Shown in pieces: positions 1 through 7,634 of a DNA stretch of 34,521 nt (the first letter of the stretch is position 1; each line of letters begins with the position of its first letter). A program made the translations under genes and the position numbers. The notes beneath the pieces are model-generated. The model was not told where the DNA came from, ran no database searches, and saw nothing but the letters and a program-made list of their open reading frames with translations. Source of the DNA: Fibrobacter succinogenes (GTDB taxonomy: Bacteria; Fibrobacterota; Fibrobacteria; Fibrobacterales; Fibrobacteraceae); contig CACWPM010000032.1 in the NCBI GenBank assembly GCA_902762795.1, forward strand, positions 1 through 34,521. Direction: 5' to 3'.

Positions 1-62
1 ATTTCAAATCTAACCAAGAGTTTTTTGCTTTCTCAAGGACGCAACGCCAGAAGGCTCTATGG

Positions 63-88
63 AACCACCAGCCTAGCTGGTGGTTTTC
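63..88 (+). terminator. Rho-independent-type hairpin
   Basis: Ten-bp perfect stem (AACCACCAGC / GCTGGTGGTT) with a CTA loop, followed by TTCGTTT on the plus strand. It probably ends a plus-strand transcript entering from outside the window. A related CCACCGGC hairpin sits at 34434-34452, so it may also belong to a dispersed hairpin family. Confidence 0.6.
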
Positions 89-165
89 GTTTATACAAAG
101 AATCCCGCTCCTTGCGGAGCGAGATATTTAGGAGTTATCAATGAAAAGATAAATCTGTGCTATTG

Positions 166-1701
166 CTACTTCAAGATAACGTTCTTGGCGTTCACCATGC
201 CGTTCTGCTCGACCTTCACGATATAGCGGCCGCTCGGTACCATGCCAGAGTTCCATTTGATCTGATGCACACCCGCCTGGAGGTTTTCCTGAGCGAGGCT
301 CGCAATGACAGAGCCGTTCACATTCACGATGGAAACCTTGACGTTACCTTCGGACTTGAGTTCGACAGCCACGGCAGAGCGGTTCAGGCCCTTGATTGCC
401 GGAGCTTGCGGCACAGCAGCGACAAGCGGTTGCCCAGCAGAAATCGGAGCATCGGCAATTTCGACAGCTGCTTTTGCCAATCTCTGGTCGTCCGATCCCG
501 TCCACTGGATGACGTTATACTCCGTATCATGATCGCCGCTCATAATAGCTTGCATACGGCTCTGTAAATGCAGTGGCACAGTTCTAAAAGACCACCAATT
601 GCGATTATTAGTATTTTCATCATCTACGAAAATCGTACTAGTAGCAATTTCGCTACTTGCACGACGAGCACCGGAAGAAGCAAAAACACCATACTTTGGA
701 TCAAAGGGATACTTCAACGTTGAATTGACCACTTTCGGTACATAGCAATATTCTAATGTAGCATCTGCAGTGCCTTTAACAACAGAACTCGGCCATATAT
801 TGCCAGAATACGAATCAAGATTGCCTTTGTCCTCCGTATCATGATTCCGAGTGACCGGATAAGATCCCTCAGGACATTCAGAATCCAGTTTCAAAACCAT
901 ATAATCATAAGGCGTTCTAGGTATTGTTTGAATAGCAAGTGTACAATATCTAAACCGAACAACGCCGACATAGCTATAAATTCCTATGGGCGTTGCCCCC
1001 TGAATCGAAGTCTGGTTATTCTGATTTTCAGCATCGATCGTTATCGTATTCAGCAGATTGTTTTGATTACCGGCTTTAAACTCATCACATGTCATTTCAT
1101 TCGTCAAAACACCAATTCGTCTGTAATTATCGATAGTCGGATGTTTATTTTCTGTTATCTTATCATATTTTGTTTTGTTATTATACTTAACTTTTCTGCT
1201 AACCAGGACTTCTCCAGACAAAGATTCCACCACATAAGCCCTGAGTATATTTGGCGCTTTATCATTTTTTAGAAATCTAGCCCAATCATCATTCGCGCCA
1301 TTGATCATAATCGCCATATTCTGATACTCACCATTGGGCTTCCCTGGTACAGGAAACCTTCCACGAGCAGGAATCACGGCATTGCTATAATCAAAAACGG
1401 CCACAAACTGAGTTGCCGACAGTCTTTTAAATTCAGGATTCACCCTCGGAAGAACAGTTCTATCATAAACATAAGAGTCTCCATCTCGTTTGCGAAGTAT
1501 ATCCGCACTAAAAGTACTCAAATCCTCTACTGGGGCGGCATTAAAGTATAAATAAAACTTAAAGCCATTCACATCCGCATTTCCTTTATTGGTTATATAG
1601 AACCCATTATAGAGCATATATGGATCAACAGTAGTCACATCTATATTTCCAGCAAAGCACATGGAAACTATTGACATTATGATTAGGTATATTTTTTTCA
1701 T
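166..1701 (-). CDS. Secreted protein, type IX-like C-terminal sorting domain (tandem paralogue 1)
   Basis: 511 residues. Residues 1-18 are a signal peptide (MKKIYLIIMSIVSMCFAG). Residues about 28-175 form a beta-rich module with a conserved 'GFKFYxYFNAAP' strand, a 'FDYSN..IPARGRFP' turn and a late DWARF motif, which together resemble CBM3. The central block has LDSECPEGSYPV, an HDTED acidic loop and a YCYVP motif. Residues about 435-511 are a type A-like sorting domain ending GRYIVKVEQNG..NAKNVILK. The family's function is not known to me; secretion to the cell surface is inferred. The ATG at 1701 has GAAGGAG upstream. It is the last of five tandem copies. The body is closest to copy 5, while the upstream region and C-terminal domain are closest to copy 2. 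Confidence 0.85.
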   Translation of the reverse strand: MKKIYLIIMSIVSMCFAGNIDVTTVDPYMLYNGFYITNKGNADVNGFKFYLYFNAAPVEDLSTFSADILRKRDGDSYVYDRTVLPRVNPEFKRLSATQFVAVFDYSNAVIPARGRFPVPGKPNGEYQNMAIMINGANDDWARFLKNDKAPNILRAYVVESLSGEVLVSRKVKYNNKTKYDKITENKHPTIDNYRRIGVLTNEMTCDEFKAGNQNNLLNTITIDAENQNNQTSIQGATPIGIYSYVGVVRFRYCTLAIQTIPRTPYDYMVLKLDSECPEGSYPVTRNHDTEDKGNLDSYSGNIWPSSVVKGTADATLEYCYVPKVVNSTLKYPFDPKYGVFASSGARRASSEIATSTIFVDDENTNNRNWWSFRTVPLHLQSRMQAIMSGDHDTEYNVIQWTGSDDQRLAKAAVEIADAPISAGQPLVAAVPQAPAIKGLNRSAVAVELKSEGNVKVSIVNVNGSVIASLAQENLQAGVHQIKWNSGMVPSGRYIVKVEQNGMVNAKNVILK

Positions 1702-1835
1702 TATCCATCTCCTTCAAGTTTTTAGGTGATGTCATATAAAATAGTTTAAATAAAAGTAATCTATGTAATTTTCAAATTAATTTATGCATTTTATTACAAG
1801 CAAACAAACATTACAATACGCGTTTCTTAAGCAAC

Positions 1836-1850
1836 GTATCATAACAATAC
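1836..1850. promoter_or_regulatory. Candidate operator, paralogue 1
   Basis: GTATCATAACAATAC, 135 bp upstream of the start codon. It fits the pattern GTATYATnATRATAC seen at almost the same distance upstream of copies 2, 4 and 5, although this copy is the least symmetric. The cognate regulator is unknown. Confidence 0.45.
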
Positions 1851-1942
1851 AAAACAATTTTCCATTACATTCTATTCCATCATTATTCTAAATTCACGGA
1901 CTTTTCAACACAATTTCACACATAAGATATACATTTTTCAAG

Positions 1943-1973
1943 AAAAGTTCCATTCCATAAGGAATGGAACTTT
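1943..1973 (-). terminator. Terminator of paralogue 2
   Basis: Perfect 12-bp stem AAGTTCCATTCC / GGAATGGAACTT with an ATAA loop just downstream of the stop codon, with T residues following on the minus strand. The same hairpin, with small changes, follows paralogues 3 and 4. Confidence 0.85.
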
Positions 1974-1996
1974 CGGGAGTATTTAATGAAAAAGAT

Positions 1997-3649
1997 CTAT
2001 TTCAAGATAACGTTCTTGGCGTTCACCATTCCGTTCTGCTCGACCTTCACGATATAGCGGCCGCTAGGCACCATGCCAGAATTCCACTTGATCTGATGCA
2101 CGCCCGCCTGGAGGTTTTCTTGAGCGATATTCGCGATGACAGAACCCTTTGCATTCACGATGGAAACCTTGACGTTACCTTCGGACTTGAGTTCGACAGC
2201 CACGGCAGAGCGGTTCAGGCCCTTGATTGCCGGGGCAAGCGGCACAGCAGCGACAAGCGGTTGCCCAGCAGAAATCGGAGCATCAGCAACCTTAGCGCCA
2301 GACTTCTTATTCAACGAGGCATCCTTCCACTGAAGCACGTAATAAGTCGTATTGTCAGAACCCGTCATGAATTTCTTTATTCTCGTTTTTATGCTCTCTG
2401 GAGTATCATACCAAATCCATTCATTTTCATTATCATCATTTTCATCATCAATGTCGATTTTAGAATATGTTGCATAAGAATCTGAATATTTGGCAAAAAC
2501 GCCCATTCCAGCATTTACGAAAGGATATATCGGCGGAGCAGAGCTATTCTTCGGAACAAAGCAATATTCCAAACGAGCTACATCTTCTTCATCATCAACA
2601 ATATTTGGCCATATCGGACCAGAAAAATCGTTTGCATTGTCATCATTTTCCGTATCATGCACACGTGCAAACCTATACGATCCCTCAGGGCATTCAGAAT
2701 CCAAACTCAGCACGGCATAATCATAACGGGCACGCGGAAGTTCTTCATAATCAAAAGAGCAATATCTAAATTTGATAAAGCCACTTGGGAAAGTAATCCC
2801 TACAGGCTTGTCTTGACCGGCCACAACTCCAGTTTCATCGTCATCGTCATCAGTGTCAAGCGTTATCATAAGAGCATCTTTTTTAGGATGTGGATTATAT
2901 TGATCGTAATCCGGGCAATATTCCCATCTCAACAAAGCGCCAACTCTTCTCATGCCATCAATAGTCGGATACTCAATAGCATCCCCATTATTTAAATCCG
3001 GTCCATACAAAAGTTTTTTCCCAGATGCATTCGTAATGGCAAACCCTTTAAGTTCATGGCCTTCCGCGGCCCAACCCGTTACAGGCACCTTTTGTCCGTT
3101 CTTGGTTTCAGTAGAAACAGTTCTAACATAAAACGCACCAACATCAGGGAAAGTGCCCCCCACCGGAATCGTAACATTACTATAATCAAGAACAGCTCTA
3201 TATTGAATTGCTGACAATGTATCAATTTTTATGCTTTTAGGTTGAATAGCATTATCACGATACATTGCAGCACGATCAACACGATTGCTATGGAAATAAT
3301 GGTACACCTTTACATTAAATTTTCCGGAAGGCGGCGCATTAAAATAATGGTAGAACTTAAAGCCCTTCATCGCTTTACCACCATTATTGTGTATGGTATA
3401 AGGTCTTCCATACCCTGCCTTTTGCTCTTGGAAGAAAGAATGATCAGAGCAAGGAGAAGTGCACATATGCGAAGATACGCCTAGTCCATCTCCATAAACA
3501 GACAGCCAATTCGGCAAACCATAAAGATTTATATGATCACATTGACCACTTTGCTGACAAGACAACTGGCCTGTATACACAGGAGGTTCAACAGCATTAG
3601 CCGAATACAGCGAAGCTGCTATCATTATAGGCAGATACATTTTTTTCAT
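1997..3649 (-). CDS. Secreted protein, type IX-like C-terminal sorting domain (tandem paralogue 2)
   Basis: 550 residues, the longest and most divergent N-terminus of the five. The signal peptide is about MKKMYLPIMIAASLYSANA. It is followed by an extra segment of about 60 residues with four cysteines (LSCQQSGQCDH..., HMCTSPCSDH) that is absent from the others. The shared parts then follow: GFKFYHYFNAPP strand, DYSNVTIPVGGTFP turn, LDSECPEGSYRFARVHDTE block, YCFVP, and a 'DIDDENDDNENEW' acidic stretch. The C-terminal sorting domain is nearly identical to that of copy 1 (QPLVAAVP variant). The start is supported by GAAGGAG upstream. It probably has the same cell-surface role as its neighbours; the extra Cys segment may be disulfide-linked. 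No enzyme motif was seen. Confidence 0.85.
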   Translation of the reverse strand: MKKMYLPIMIAASLYSANAVEPPVYTGQLSCQQSGQCDHINLYGLPNWLSVYGDGLGVSSHMCTSPCSDHSFFQEQKAGYGRPYTIHNNGGKAMKGFKFYHYFNAPPSGKFNVKVYHYFHSNRVDRAAMYRDNAIQPKSIKIDTLSAIQYRAVLDYSNVTIPVGGTFPDVGAFYVRTVSTETKNGQKVPVTGWAAEGHELKGFAITNASGKKLLYGPDLNNGDAIEYPTIDGMRRVGALLRWEYCPDYDQYNPHPKKDALMITLDTDDDDDETGVVAGQDKPVGITFPSGFIKFRYCSFDYEELPRARYDYAVLSLDSECPEGSYRFARVHDTENDDNANDFSGPIWPNIVDDEEDVARLEYCFVPKNSSAPPIYPFVNAGMGVFAKYSDSYATYSKIDIDDENDDNENEWIWYDTPESIKTRIKKFMTGSDNTTYYVLQWKDASLNKKSGAKVADAPISAGQPLVAAVPLAPAIKGLNRSAVAVELKSEGNVKVSIVNAKGSVIANIAQENLQAGVHQIKWNSGMVPSGRYIVKVEQNGMVNAKNVILK

Positions 3650-3784
3650 TTTTTATCTCCTTCAAGTTTTTTAGGTGATGTCATATAAAATAGTTTAAAT
3701 AAAAGTAATCTGCTTATTTTTCAAATTAATTTATGCATTTTATTACAAGCAAACAAACATCACAATACATATTTTTCAAACAAC

Positions 3785-3799
3785 GTATCATGAAGATAC
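3785..3799. promoter_or_regulatory. Candidate operator, paralogue 2
   Basis: GTATC-ATGAA-GATAC, perfect 5-bp arms, 136 bp upstream of the start codon. The same position and pattern occur upstream of copies 1 and 5, and a related perfect palindrome lies upstream of copy 4. Confidence 0.5.
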
Positions 3800-3894
3800 A
3801 GAACAATTTTTCATTTACATTTTATTTCATCATCACTTTAAATACATGGAGTTGCAGCACTGTTTTACATACAAGATATACATTTTTTATTCAA

Positions 3895-3926
3895 AAAAAG
3901 CTCCATCCCATAAGGAATGAAGCTTC
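3895..3926 (-). terminator. Terminator of paralogue 3
   Basis: Stem AAGCTCCATCCC / GGAATGAAGCTT with an ATAA loop and two imperfect pairs. The minus-strand transcript continues into a run of seven T residues. It is homologous to the hairpins at 1943-1973 and 5807-5840. Confidence 0.8.
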
Positions 3927-3949
3927 CGGAAGTGATTAATGAAAAAGAT

Positions 3950-5470
3950 CTATTTCAAGACAACGTTCTTGGCGTTCACCATGCCGTTCTGCTCGACTTT
4001 CACGATATAGCGGCCGCTCGATACCATGCCAGAGTTCCACTTGATCTGATGTACGCCCGGCTGGAGGTTTTCTTGAGCGATATTCGCGATGACAGAGCCG
4101 TTCGCATTCACGATAGAGACCTTGACTTTGCCCTCGGACTTGAGCTCGACAGAGACGGCAGAACGGCTCAGGCCCTTGATTGCCGGGGCATGCGGCACAG
4201 CAGCGACAAGAGTCTTTTCAGCAGAAATCGGAGCATCGGCAATTTCGGCAGCGGATTTGGAAAGCGGTCCACCAATCCACTTAATAACATTGTACGTAGT
4301 GTACGTTTTACCATAATAACCGTTCATAATATCCCAAAAATTACTTTCCAAATGAAGAGGCACCGCACTCCAATCCCACGAATTCGCATTATTATCATGT
4401 TCATCTTCTACGTTAATTCTAGTATAAGCTATAGGATTACTAGAATTATTAAAATAAGAGAAAACACCATACTTTTCATTAGTAAACGGATATTTCAGTG
4501 TTGAGCCCCGTTTACCAGAAGCAAAACAATATTCCAACCTAGCATCTGTCTTCACCGCGTTAGGCCATATATATTGAGAAGAAGAATTGGGATTGCCGGT
4601 ATTCTCCGTATCATGTTTACGAGTAACCGGAATCGACCCCACAGGGCATTCTGAATCCAGTTTCAATACAGCATAGGCATAGGGAGTTCCAGGAAGTCGA
4701 TCGGCATAAACCGTACAATATCTAAAAGTTATCTGTCGATTATTTTTAGAAATCGTGATGCCCAAGGGACTTGAATTTCCTTGTACAATTTTTGTTCCAG
4801 CAACATCTTTTTCCGTACCAAGCGTTATCGTATGTACCAAATTGTTCTTATTGTCACGTTCAAAGCCACAGGACGATTCGTTTGTCAAAACTCCAACTCG
4901 TCTGAAATTATCGATAGTAGGATGACTATTTCCTTTAACAATCTCATACAATTTTTTTTCGCTATTATACGTCACCTTTCTGCTATCCAGAACCTCCCCA
5001 GACAACGATTCCACCACAAAAGCGCGAAGCTTACTTTCTTTAGATCTAGCCCAGTCGGTATTCTCGCCATCAATATCAATTTTCATGCCCAAATAAGCAG
5101 TAAGGGGCCTATTTGGTATAGGGAAACGTCCATGCGCAGGAATCACAGCATTGCTATAATCAAAAACGACCACAGACTGAGTTGCCGACAGTCTTTTAGG
5201 TTTACCAATCTTCTTCGGTAGAATAGTTTTATCATAACCAGAAGAGGTTTTACCAGTCATGCGAAATATGTCCACGTGAATATCATTCACATTTTCTACC
5301 GGTGCATGATTAAAGTAATAATAAAATTTAAACCCATTAACATCTTTATCTCCGTTATTAAAAAAATAGAAGCCATCAGAAACATCAGAACAACCCGTTA
5401 TACCCACACTAACATTTCCGGCAAAGCAAATGGTTGCTACCAACAGTATTAACAGATATATTTTTTTCAT
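3950..5470 (-). CDS. Secreted protein, type IX-like C-terminal sorting domain (tandem paralogue 3)
   Basis: 506 residues. The signal peptide is MKKIYLLILLVATICFAG. The CBM3-like N-terminal module includes GFKFYYYFNHAPVE, DYSNAVIPAHGRFPIP and a TDWAR motif. A 'RRVGVLTNESSC' segment leads to the central block (LDSECPVGSIPVTRKHDTE, IWPNAV, LEYCFA). The C-terminal sorting domain is of the KTLVAAVPHAP type shared with copy 5. The start codon has AAGGGGAA close upstream. Its upstream region differs from those of copies 1 and 2. Surface attachment by a type IX-like route is inferred from the C-terminal domain; the ligand is unknown. Confidence 0.85.
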   Translation of the reverse strand: MKKIYLLILLVATICFAGNVSVGITGCSDVSDGFYFFNNGDKDVNGFKFYYYFNHAPVENVNDIHVDIFRMTGKTSSGYDKTILPKKIGKPKRLSATQSVVVFDYSNAVIPAHGRFPIPNRPLTAYLGMKIDIDGENTDWARSKESKLRAFVVESLSGEVLDSRKVTYNSEKKLYEIVKGNSHPTIDNFRRVGVLTNESSCGFERDNKNNLVHTITLGTEKDVAGTKIVQGNSSPLGITISKNNRQITFRYCTVYADRLPGTPYAYAVLKLDSECPVGSIPVTRKHDTENTGNPNSSSQYIWPNAVKTDARLEYCFASGKRGSTLKYPFTNEKYGVFSYFNNSSNPIAYTRINVEDEHDNNANSWDWSAVPLHLESNFWDIMNGYYGKTYTTYNVIKWIGGPLSKSAAEIADAPISAEKTLVAAVPHAPAIKGLSRSAVSVELKSEGKVKVSIVNANGSVIANIAQENLQPGVHQIKWNSGMVSSGRYIVKVEQNGMVNAKNVVLK

Positions 5471-5745
5471 ATTTCCCCTTTTGTTTTTATGTTAATGCTC
5501 AGGCAGCTTTTACACCGCACACGAGCTAGTTATGTTTTAGCGAAGGTACCCCCGCCAACTTGGAGAAATTAGTGCCACAAAAACAAAGAATCGTGTTCAC
5601 GGCCTTCGTAGAAGCTGCACTTTCATTCTCACACATATAAAATAAACTAATATTCAGAAATATGCAAAGCATTTTATTATACAAAGCTTAATTTATTTAA
5701 ATATTTTAAGCAATTTTTGTATTTTATAAAAAATTTTTACAAAAA

Positions 5746-5766
5746 TATAATACGCCGCGTATTATA
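5746..5766. promoter_or_regulatory. Inverted repeat upstream of paralogue 3
   Basis: Perfect 9-bp arms TATAATACG and CGTATTATA around CCG. The arms carry the same ATAATACG/CGTATTAT halves as the operator at 7420-7440 but in the opposite order. It lies 276 bp from the start codon, about twice as far as in the other copies. Confidence 0.4.
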
Positions 5767-5806
5767 AACAAGAAGAACAACTCCAGCACACATAACCAAG
5801 ACGACA

Positions 5807-5840
5807 AAAAAAAGTTCCATCCCATAAGGGATGAAACTTC
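5807..5840 (-). terminator. Terminator of paralogue 4
   Basis: Stem AAGTTCCATCCC / GGGATGAAACTT with an ATAA loop and one wobble pair, followed by a T run on the minus strand. It lies 24 bp beyond the stop codon of paralogue 4. Confidence 0.85.
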
Positions 5841-5863
5841 CGGATGTGTTTAATGAAAAAGAT

Positions 5864-7309
5864 CTATTTCAAGATAACGTTCTTGGCGTTCACCATGCCG
5901 TTCTGTTCGACCTTCACGATATAGCGGCCGCTCGGCACCATGCCAGAGTTCCACTTGATCTGATGCACGCCCGGTTGGAGACTTTCTTGAGCAATGTTAG
6001 CGATGACAGAGCCGTTTGCATTCACGATAGACACCTTAACTTTGCCCTCGGACTTGAGCTCGACAGACACGGCAGAACGGTTCAGACCCTTGATTGCCGG
6101 GGCATGCGGCACAGCAGCGACAAGCGTTTCCCCTGCAGAAATCGGAGCATCGTCAATTTCGGCAGCAGATTTGGAAAGACTAGAATTAACCTTAGTGACT
6201 ATGAAGTACGTCGTATTATTTCCTCCACTCATAATGTTTTGGATACGATTTATAATGGCTTTTTCATTTTCTTTTTTCTTAGAAAGACCATAATAGTACC
6301 AAGAATTGGCATTATCATCATCTTCATCATCTACATGAACAGAACTAAGAGCAAGATTTGCTCTGTTCACATTAGCGAAAATAGACGTATTTGAGCTTAA
6401 TTCATCGAAGGGATACATTCGGGTAGACTTCGGATCCCTCGGGACAAAGCAAAATTCTATATCAACATTCGAGCCAACCGAACTTGGCCACAAAGGTCCA
6501 AAGGAAAAATTCGAGCCATAACTATCCTCTGTATCATGATGACGCCTAAACGGATACGAGCCCACCGGGCATTGCTCATCCATTCTAAGCACCACATAAT
6601 CATAGGACACCTTAGGAAGCTCGTCATACTCATAAATGCAAAATTCAAAAGAAACATCACGCCCCGAAACTTCCACCCCTCGGGGCTGCGCGCCACTTAT
6701 TTTCGACTTGTTGTCTTTTTTTTCAGAATTAATTCTTATTACAGCATCCCAGAACTTCTTGTCAGAATAATAAAAACCACCGCTGTTGTTACATCCACTC
6801 TTACTAAGAATTCCCACCCTCGAAGAAAGATTCGGGTGTTTTCCAAACAGGACTTTGCCATCCTTCGATTCAACTACGATATTGTGGAAATTCTTTCCCC
6901 AAGGATATGGTCTCAGAGCATGATTCGCCACATTCGCTTTATTTATATAAGCATCGAATAATGCGATAGTATGTCCTGAATAAGAAGGAAAGTAGCCGTT
7001 TGCAGGAATTTTCGTATCGCTAAAATCCAACACCACCCTATATACGTGTGAAGACTTGGGGTCAATCGTAATACTTTTTGCCCCATTAGGCTCCGTCACC
7101 GCTAAATTCGGCACTTCACCAGCTTCATCATTTGAGAAATAAGCATAGACTTTAAATCCGTTTACTCCAGCCCCTTGTGAAGAGATTCTAAAATTAGGTA
7201 CAAAAATACTACCATCGGGAGTGGTTTGCTCATCCCAGTTAGCAATCAGCTCTATGCGACCAAAACTCATGGATACCACCAACAGTATTAACAGATATAT
7301 TTTTTTCAT
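5864..7309 (-). CDS. Secreted protein, type IX-like C-terminal sorting domain (tandem paralogue 4)
   Basis: 481 residues, the shortest of the five. The signal peptide is about MKKIYLLILLVVSMSFG. The N-terminal module is divergent but keeps GFKVYAYFSN, DFSDTKIPANGYFP and a serine/asparagine-rich loop. The central block has MDEQCPVGSYPFRRHHDTED, a WPSSV motif and EFCFVPRD. The sorting domain matches copies 3 and 5 (LVAAVPHAP). The upstream RBS region (TATCAGGAGAGGAATATG) is shared with copy 5. As in the others, the 'DDEDDDNAN' acidic stretch before the C-terminal domain could bind calcium, but this is a guess. No catalytic motif was recognised. Confidence 0.85.
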   Translation of the reverse strand: MKKIYLLILLVVSMSFGRIELIANWDEQTTPDGSIFVPNFRISSQGAGVNGFKVYAYFSNDEAGEVPNLAVTEPNGAKSITIDPKSSHVYRVVLDFSDTKIPANGYFPSYSGHTIALFDAYINKANVANHALRPYPWGKNFHNIVVESKDGKVLFGKHPNLSSRVGILSKSGCNNSGGFYYSDKKFWDAVIRINSEKKDNKSKISGAQPRGVEVSGRDVSFEFCIYEYDELPKVSYDYVVLRMDEQCPVGSYPFRRHHDTEDSYGSNFSFGPLWPSSVGSNVDIEFCFVPRDPKSTRMYPFDELSSNTSIFANVNRANLALSSVHVDDEDDDNANSWYYYGLSKKKENEKAIINRIQNIMSGGNNTTYFIVTKVNSSLSKSAAEIDDAPISAGETLVAAVPHAPAIKGLNRSAVSVELKSEGKVKVSIVNANGSVIANIAQESLQPGVHQIKWNSGMVPSGRYIVKVEQNGMVNAKNVILK

Positions 7310-7419
7310 ATTCCTCTCCTGATAAGTTGTTATGTTGATAGCAATAAGATAGTAACAAAAAAGCCTAGTTACAACCAGTAAACAAAATTTAACATTATTT
7401 TATAACAATTAATACAAGC

Positions 7420-7440
7420 AACGTATTATAATAATACGTT
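7420..7440. promoter_or_regulatory. Candidate operator A, paralogue 4
   Basis: Perfect 9-bp arms AACGTATTA and TAATACGTT around TAA, 111 bp upstream of the start codon. The core GTATTATAATAATAC matches the pattern upstream of copies 1, 2 and 5. This is the most symmetric example in the tandem array. Confidence 0.55.
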
Positions 7441-7465
7441 ATCTCAATAAAAACAGACAAATGAT

Positions 7466-7480
7466 GTATTATTATAATAC
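7466..7480. promoter_or_regulatory. Candidate operator B, paralogue 4
   Basis: GTATTATTATAATAC, a perfect 15-bp palindrome and second copy of the operator pattern. Its spacing from operator A would place both sites on the same DNA face. Confidence 0.5.
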
Positions 7481-7583
7481 AAATTATTCTTTTTCTTTGA
7501 CTTTATTCGCAGCAACATTCAATTTCAGCTTGCATTTCAATTTCATCTATCGCGAGAAACGCACAACAAACCGCAAAAAAAAC

Positions 7584-7606
7584 AACCCCGAATGGAATCC
7601 GGGGCG
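7584..7606 (-). terminator. Probable terminator of paralogue 5
   Basis: CCCCG / CGGGG stem with a 9-nt loop. On the minus strand it is followed by TTGTTTTTTTTG. It lies 29 bp beyond the stop codon of paralogue 5 and is unlike the AAGTTCCAT hairpins of the other copies. Confidence 0.65.
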
Positions 7607-7634
7607 ACAAGCAAAAAAGTAGATAAATTTCAAA

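Larger units (their letters stand above)
1702..1996. other. Intergenic upstream region of paralogue 1
   Basis: 295 AT-rich bases without a gene. The proximal part (from the start codon to about 1850) is nearly identical to the region upstream of the next copy (3650-3800), so the promoter was duplicated with the gene. It holds a partial 15-bp palindrome (1836-1850) and the terminator of paralogue 2 (1943-1973). Confidence 0.8.
3650..3949. other. Intergenic upstream region of paralogue 2
   Basis: About 300 AT-rich bases with no gene. It is nearly identical to 1702-1850 in its promoter-proximal half. It contains the palindrome at 3785-3799 and the terminator of paralogue 3 at 3895-3926. A 68-codon plus-strand ORF here has no coding character. 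Confidence 0.75.
5471..5863. other. Intergenic upstream region of paralogue 3
   Basis: 393 bases with no convincing gene. The half next to the start codon is not similar to the other four upstream regions and has a more mixed base composition. The distal half is very AT-rich and carries an inverted repeat (5746-5766) and the terminator of paralogue 4 (5807-5840). No clear promoter hexamers were identified. Confidence 0.7.
7310..7634. other. Intergenic upstream region of paralogue 4
   Basis: 325 AT-rich bases without a gene. It contains two perfect 15-bp palindromes (7423-7437 and 7466-7480), with centres 43 bp apart (about four helical turns), and the terminator of paralogue 5 (7584-7606). 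Confidence 0.8.

Noticed and set aside
3733-3939. 68-codon plus-strand ORF between paralogues 2 and 3
   Set aside because: It overlaps a duplicated promoter region and a terminator, with no RBS or conserved product.
7420-7440. Palindromes as Fur, PerR or Zur boxes
   Set aside because: The 15-bp GTATYATnATRATAC pattern does not match those consensus boxes well enough to name a regulator.
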